64,000 bases of DNA from Methanolinea sp. UBA275 (GTDB lineage: Archaea; Halobacteriota; Methanomicrobia; Methanomicrobiales; Methanospirillaceae): assembly GCA_002506105.1 (NCBI GenBank), contig DAWU01000028.1, forward strand, positions 62,001 through 126,000, read 5' to 3'. Every line of letters begins with the position of its first letter. Position 1 is the first letter of the stretch. Positions 59,998 to 64,000 of the stretch are shown here, piece by piece. The notes beneath the pieces are model-generated. The model saw only the letters and a list, made by a program, of their open reading frames with translations. It was not told where the DNA came from and made no database searches. The position numbers and the translations under genes were made by a program.

Positions 59998-62061
59998 ATG
60001 ACAAAAGCATCTGGACCAATTCTAAAATATGTACCAACAACCTGCCCGTATTGCGGTGTTGGTTGTGGGCTCAACCTCGTGGTCAACGAGGGAAAAGTGG
60101 TAGGGGTTGAACCCTACAAGCGAAGCCCGATTAACGAGGGCAAGCTCTGTCCGAAGGGAATGACCTGCTGGGAACATGTTCACAGCCCCGACCGGCTCAC
60201 AACGCCGAAGATCAAAAAGAACGGTAAGTTCGTCGACGCGACCTGGGACGAGGCTATCGACCTGGTTGCAAAAAAATTTAAGGAGATCTCTGACAAGCAC
60301 GGCCCCAAAGCCCTGGGATTCCAGACCTCGTGCCGTACCGTGAACGAGGACTGCTACGCACTGCAAAAATTTGCACGGGTCGGTTTCCAGACCAACAACG
60401 TCGACAACTGCGCCCGTATCTGCCACGGACCTTCAGTCGCAGGGCTCTCGCTCTCATTCGGGTCCGGTGCAGCGACCAACCCGTTCGAGGATGTCCTGAA
60501 CGCTGACCTTATCGTCATGTGGGGTTCCAATGCAGTCGAGGCCCACCCGCTTGCCGGGCGCCGTGTCATGCAGGCCAAGAAGAAGGGAATCCCGATTGTC
60601 GTGGTTGACCCGCGTTTAAGTGCAACCGCACGGCTCGCCGACAAGTGGATCCGGTTCAACCCGTCGACTCACATTGCACTTGCCAACAACATGATGTACT
60701 ACATCATCAAGGAGGGGCTTGAGGACAAGGAGTTCATCAAGGAGCGTACAAAAGGCTTCGATGACCTGAAAAAGACGGTCGAGAAGTATGCTGACGCCAC
60801 GAATATCCACGGTGTCCCGCAGGCGACGGTCAAGGAGTTTGCCCGCCAGTATGCAACGGCAAAGAACGCGGTCATCATCTACTGCCTCGGCATCACCGAG
60901 TTAACAACCGGTACCGACAATGTCCGTTCGATGGGCAATCTCTCGCTGCTCACAGGAAACATCGGTCGCCCGGGAGTTGGTGTCAACCCGCTCCGTGGTC
61001 AGAACAATGTGCAGGGTGCCTGCGACATGGGTGCATACCCGAACGTCTACTCAGGGTACCAGGCTGTCGCAGTTGCCGACAACCGTGCCAAGATGGAGAA
61101 GGCATGGGGCATGAAGGAAGGTTCCCTGCCCGACTGGTATGGATCGACCCTCACAGAGCAGATAAACGATGCCGGCACCGTTGTCAAGGCAATGTATTTC
61201 CTCGGCCTGAATCCCACGGTCTCCTACCCCGACTCGAACCATGTGAGAGAGCAGCTGAAGAAGCTCGACTTCTGTGTCATGCAGGATATCTTCTGGAACG
61301 AGAGCTGCGAGTATGCAGATGTAGTCCTGCCCGGCACCTGCTTTGCCGAGAAGGACGGGACGTTCACCAGCGGTGAGCGGCGTGTCAACCGTGTCCGCAA
61401 GGCTGTCGACGGCCCCGGTCAGTCGAAGTATGACTGGGAGATCATCGGCATGGTTGCCAAGAAGCTGGGCCTTAAGGGCTTTGACTGGAAGAGCGCCAAG
61501 GATGTCTGGGACGACATGCGTTCGGTGACCCCTGGCCAGTTCGGAGTAACCTACGAGAAGATCGAGAAGCCCGAAGCCATTCACTGGCCCTGCCCGACCA
61601 TCGAACACCCGGGAACCCCAATTCTGCATATCGGAAAGTTCTCTGCAGCAGATGGGAAGGGCACCATGTTCGGTCTCGAATACAAAGCACCAGCGGAAGT
61701 CGCGGATGCACAATATCCGTACACGCTCATGACCGGGCGTGTAATCTTCCACTACCACACGAGGACCCAGACCGACCGTGCTGCACAATTGCACTATGAA
61801 GTACCGGAATCCTATATCCAGATCAACACACAGGATGCAAAACAGCTGGGTATCAAGGAAGGCGAGAAGATCAAGGTATCAAGCCGCCGTGGTGAAACCA
61901 TTACGAAGGCAAGGATATCCGACGACGTTGCTCCGAAAGTGCTCTACATGGCGATGCACTTCCAGAACGGTGCTAATAACCTCACCAACACAGCCCTCGA
62001 CCCGCTCTCCAAGATGCCAGAGTTGAAACACTGTGCTGTTAAAGTTGAGAAGGTGGCGTAA
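59998..62061 (+). CDS. fdhA: Formate dehydrogenase (F420-type), alpha catalytic subunit
   Basis: The protein has 687 residues. It oxidises formate to CO2 at a Mo/W bis-pterin centre. C16, C19, C23 and C51 (CPYCGVGC...KLCPKG) bind [4Fe-4S]. C142 in ARICHGPSVAGL is the metal ligand, cysteine and not selenocysteine, and H143 follows as in all formate dehydrogenases. ATG 59998 has AAGGAG 8 nt upstream; in-frame ATGs at 59884 and 59938 lie in the leader. fdhB follows with no gap. Confidence 0.96.
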   Translation: MTKASGPILKYVPTTCPYCGVGCGLNLVVNEGKVVGVEPYKRSPINEGKLCPKGMTCWEHVHSPDRLTTPKIKKNGKFVDATWDEAIDLVAKKFKEISDKHGPKALGFQTSCRTVNEDCYALQKFARVGFQTNNVDNCARICHGPSVAGLSLSFGSGAATNPFEDVLNADLIVMWGSNAVEAHPLAGRRVMQAKKKGIPIVVVDPRLSATARLADKWIRFNPSTHIALANNMMYYIIKEGLEDKEFIKERTKGFDDLKKTVEKYADATNIHGVPQATVKEFARQYATAKNAVIIYCLGITELTTGTDNVRSMGNLSLLTGNIGRPGVGVNPLRGQNNVQGACDMGAYPNVYSGYQAVAVADNRAKMEKAWGMKEGSLPDWYGSTLTEQINDAGTVVKAMYFLGLNPTVSYPDSNHVREQLKKLDFCVMQDIFWNESCEYADVVLPGTCFAEKDGTFTSGERRVNRVRKAVDGPGQSKYDWEIIGMVAKKLGLKGFDWKSAKDVWDDMRSVTPGQFGVTYEKIEKPEAIHWPCPTIEHPGTPILHIGKFSAADGKGTMFGLEYKAPAEVADAQYPYTLMTGRVIFHYHTRTQTDRAAQLHYEVPESYIQINTQDAKQLGIKEGEKIKVSSRRGETITKARISDDVAPKVLYMAMHFQNGANNLTNTALDPLSKMPELKHCAVKVEKVA

Positions 62062-63213
62062 ATGGCAAAGAAAGGCGATATGCTCTATGCATGGACCAAC
62101 GATGCCAACCTGGCAAAGAAGGCGGAATGCGGCGGTGCGGTCACCGAGCTTCTCAAGTATGCACTCGAGAGCAAGGCTGCTGATGCAGTGCTTGCCGTCA
62201 AACGCGGCGTTGACCTGTACGATGCGGTCCCGGTTATCGTGACCAATCCCAAGGACCTTGACGAGTGTGCCGGTTCGCTCCACTGCGGAACGCTCCTCCT
62301 CTCCAAACTGGTAATGGAGTACGCGCCCAAGATGTCCAGTAAGAAACTGGCGATGGTTGTCAAGGGCTGCGACCTGATGGGCCTTCTCGAGCTCTCAAAG
62401 CGCAAGCTGGTCAACCTTGACAACATCATCATGATCGGTGTCAACTGCGGAGGATCGGTCAGCCCGGTCGCTGCACGGAGAATGATCAAGGAGAAGTTTG
62501 GAGTCGACCCCAACACGGTCACCAAGGAAGAGATCGACAAGGGCCAGTTCATCATAGAGTACGAGGGAGGCCACAAGGGTATCTCCATGGATGAGCTCGA
62601 AGAGGCCGGTTATGGACGGAGGAGTAACTGCCGCCGCTGCAAACTCAAAGTCCCCCGCCAGGCGGACCTTGCATGCGGTAACTGGGGTGTCATAGGTGAC
62701 AAGGCCGGAAAGGCGACTTTCGTCGAGGTCTGCTCAGACAAGGGTGCAAAACTTCTCGACGGAGCTGTCAAAGACAAGAAACTTACCACAGAACCGGCAA
62801 ACCCCAAGGGTGTCGAGATCCGAGCCAAGGTCGAAGGTGCGATGTTCAAGCTTGGCGACAAGTGGCGCAAGCACGATTTCGAGGCACTCGCTCCCAACCT
62901 CTGGGATACCATCGCAAAGGAGACCGGGCGCTGCATGAAATGTTATGCGTGTATCGATCACTGTCCGGTGTGTGTCACTATTGCTGACAAATGGAAACAG
63001 CCTGACATGATGGTCCGTGCAGGGTTCATCCCGGCAGACCCGATGTTCCACCTGCGCCGCTTTGCCCACATCTCTGACTCCTGCATCAATTGCGGACAGT
63101 GCGAAGAGGGATGTCCCTCGGAGATACCGCTTGCGCTCTTCTCGCACGCGATCAGGACTGAGGCCGACAAGTTCTTTGAGCCGAAGCTCGGGAAGTCAGC
63201 TTATACCAACTAA
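62062..63213 (+). CDS. fdhB: Formate dehydrogenase (F420-type), beta subunit
   Basis: The protein has 383 residues. It is homologous to FrhB, binds FAD, and passes electrons from FdhA to F420 or a partner complex. FrhB-like segments are CGGAVTELLKYALE, VKGCDLMGLLEL and RRSNCRRCKLKVPRQAD. Two C-terminal ferredoxin motifs, CMKCYACIDHCPV and CINCGQCEEGCPS, are added relative to FrhB. The ATG directly follows the fdhA stop. Confidence 0.95.
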   Translation: MAKKGDMLYAWTNDANLAKKAECGGAVTELLKYALESKAADAVLAVKRGVDLYDAVPVIVTNPKDLDECAGSLHCGTLLLSKLVMEYAPKMSSKKLAMVVKGCDLMGLLELSKRKLVNLDNIIMIGVNCGGSVSPVAARRMIKEKFGVDPNTVTKEEIDKGQFIIEYEGGHKGISMDELEEAGYGRRSNCRRCKLKVPRQADLACGNWGVIGDKAGKATFVEVCSDKGAKLLDGAVKDKKLTTEPANPKGVEIRAKVEGAMFKLGDKWRKHDFEALAPNLWDTIAKETGRCMKCYACIDHCPVCVTIADKWKQPDMMVRAGFIPADPMFHLRRFAHISDSCINCGQCEEGCPSEIPLALFSHAIRTEADKFFEPKLGKSAYTN

Positions 63214-63248
63214 CTTTTTCCCAGTGAAACTAAGGAACAAATCCCTTA

Positions 63249-63728
63249 ATGGAGATGAATGAAACCATGAAAACAGATGATGCGAAGAAGATCATAGAAG
63301 ACGCTATCAACAAGGAAATCGAGGCATACACGTTTTACCGTGGCGTTGCTGACAAGGTGAAGGATAAAGCATTAAAGGAGCTGTTCGCAGAGCTTGCCGG
63401 TGAAGAGAAGAAACACCGCGAGTTCCTGCAGGGAGTCCTTACAAAAGATGTCGCTAAGATGAAGTTTGATGCATCGCATGACTACAAGGTGGGAGATAAT
63501 CTTCCGACGCCTGACCTGAGTGTTAACATGAAACCTCTTGAAGGTCTTGTTGTCGCAATAAAGAAAGAGCTGGAAGCCATGCAGATGTATACCCAGCTTG
63601 CGAAACTTGCCAAGGACACCGAAACGCAGTTCCTCTTTTCCCAACTGGCAAATATGGAACGCAGCCACAAGGCAAGACTAGAGGATATTTACACTAATAT
63701 GGCGTTTCCAGAAAACGTCTGGGTGTAA
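63249..63728 (+). CDS. Rubrerythrin-like ferritin-fold protein
   Basis: The protein has 159 residues. A four-helix di-iron bundle is suggested by EIEAYTFYRGVADKV with EEKKHREFL, and by KKELEAMQMYTQLAKL with MERSHKARLE, giving two E...ExxH sets. The rubredoxin-like zinc/iron tail of classical rubrerythrin is absent. It probably reduces peroxide or senses oxidative stress next to the oxygen-sensitive Fdh. The start could be ATG 63249 or ATG 63267. Confidence 0.82.
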   Translation: MEMNETMKTDDAKKIIEDAINKEIEAYTFYRGVADKVKDKALKELFAELAGEEKKHREFLQGVLTKDVAKMKFDASHDYKVGDNLPTPDLSVNMKPLEGLVVAIKKELEAMQMYTQLAKLAKDTETQFLFSQLANMERSHKARLEDIYTNMAFPENVWV

Positions 63729-64000
63729 ATTTATCATTAACATTTTTACTTGAAACAACAACCAGTGGGATAGGGCTGGAGGGATTCTCTCTCGTTCATG
63801 GTATTTTTCGGGACAATATGTGCCATGTATCCTGGACAGAACAATACTGCCTTGCTCCTGAACTCGGGAACTGACACAATCAGGGTTCCGACCATGTTTG
63901 TTCTTCTTCTGGAAGTTCTCCATCCCCTTTTCCAGGGAGTAACTCATTATCCTTTTCTATTCCTGCGAAAATGTGCAATGCGAAATCACTTACAGTATTT

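Noticed and set aside
59998..62061. Selenocysteine in formate dehydrogenase
   Set aside because: The active-site position is an ordinary Cys codon (C142); likewise in fwdB (C122) and frhA.
63678..63947. 89-codon minus-strand frame after the rubrerythrin-like gene
   Set aside because: Its last third overlaps the rubrerythrin gene, and the composition and motifs do not suggest a protein. The final 270 bp of the window are treated as spacer.
1..64000. CRISPR arrays, insertion sequences or prophage
   Set aside because: No regularly spaced repeats, cas genes, transposases or integrases were seen. The only dispersed repeat is the 15-18 kb family.

Overview
The window comes from a hydrogenotrophic, formate-using methanogenic archaeon, most likely of the order Methanomicrobiales (inference). 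The sequence supports this with an F420-reducing hydrogenase operon (frhADGB), a formylmethanofuran dehydrogenase operon (fwdGDBAC), an F420-type formate dehydrogenase (fdhAB), O-phosphoseryl-tRNA synthetase, methanofuran-pathway MfnE and archaeal GTP cyclohydrolase MptA. The information-processing genes are archaeal (aRF1, aIF2-beta, RpoL, EF-2, aEF1-beta, SRP RNA). TATA-type promoters and U-tract terminators are used throughout.

Layout. 1-2.5 kb: the end of a solute-binding protein, a TPR protein and a peptide-modifying-type radical SAM enzyme. 2.5-11.7 kb: two minus-strand runs. One is aRF1-ArgS-Taw1-SepRS (plus RlmH further on). The other is queD-queE-queC-Nudix-lipoprotein hydrolase, making preQ0 for archaeosine. 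11.8-15.1 kb: rps12-rps7-EF-2. 15.1-18.35 kb: two inverted copies and one fragment of a dispersed repeat, sitting in the spacers between convergent genes and flanking cyclophilin, a small GTPase, DUF2124 and a flavodoxin. 18.3-25.5 kb: a chagasin-like lipoprotein, frhADGB, mptA and ilvC. 25.7-35.2 kb: housekeeping genes (aIF2-beta-TRAM, rpoL, a PhnP-like hydrolase, an AAA ATPase, two M24 peptidases, two tRNAs, SRP RNA, malate dehydrogenase, aEF1-beta, mfnE). 35.2-46.8 kb: a more accessory stretch with a PLD-family exported protein, HTH regulators, a membrane pseudo-kinase/KaiC-like pair, a resolvase-like nuclease, HEAT repeats, a MoeA-PBP fusion, a metallophosphoesterase, a triple DsrE-like protein and a SagB-type oxidoreductase.

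46.8-63.7 kb is a molybdenum/tungsten enzyme block: fwdGDBAC, a siroheme Dsr-like protein, DUF364, an oxyanion transporter modA-(trmO)-modB-modC, fdhD, a TrmO-FmdE fusion, FmdE, fdhAB and a rubrerythrin-like protein. Formate or H2 (through Fdh and Frh) would supply F420H2. Fwd reduces CO2 onto methanofuran. The Mo/W transporter, MoeA and FdhD provide the pterin cofactor metal and sulfur.

The most unusual signals are: (a) the dispersed repeat whose same end follows a gene 3' end in all three copies; (b) two palindromes with TGTAAA/TTTACA half-sites, plus a perfect 11-bp leader hairpin, in the divergent fmdE/fdhA control region; (c) TrmO-family proteins inserted twice among Mo/W genes, once between modA and modB and once fused to FmdE; (d) a 77-nt frhD/frhG reading-frame overlap with a competing start; (e) a probable structured RNA near 40.77-40.84 kb.
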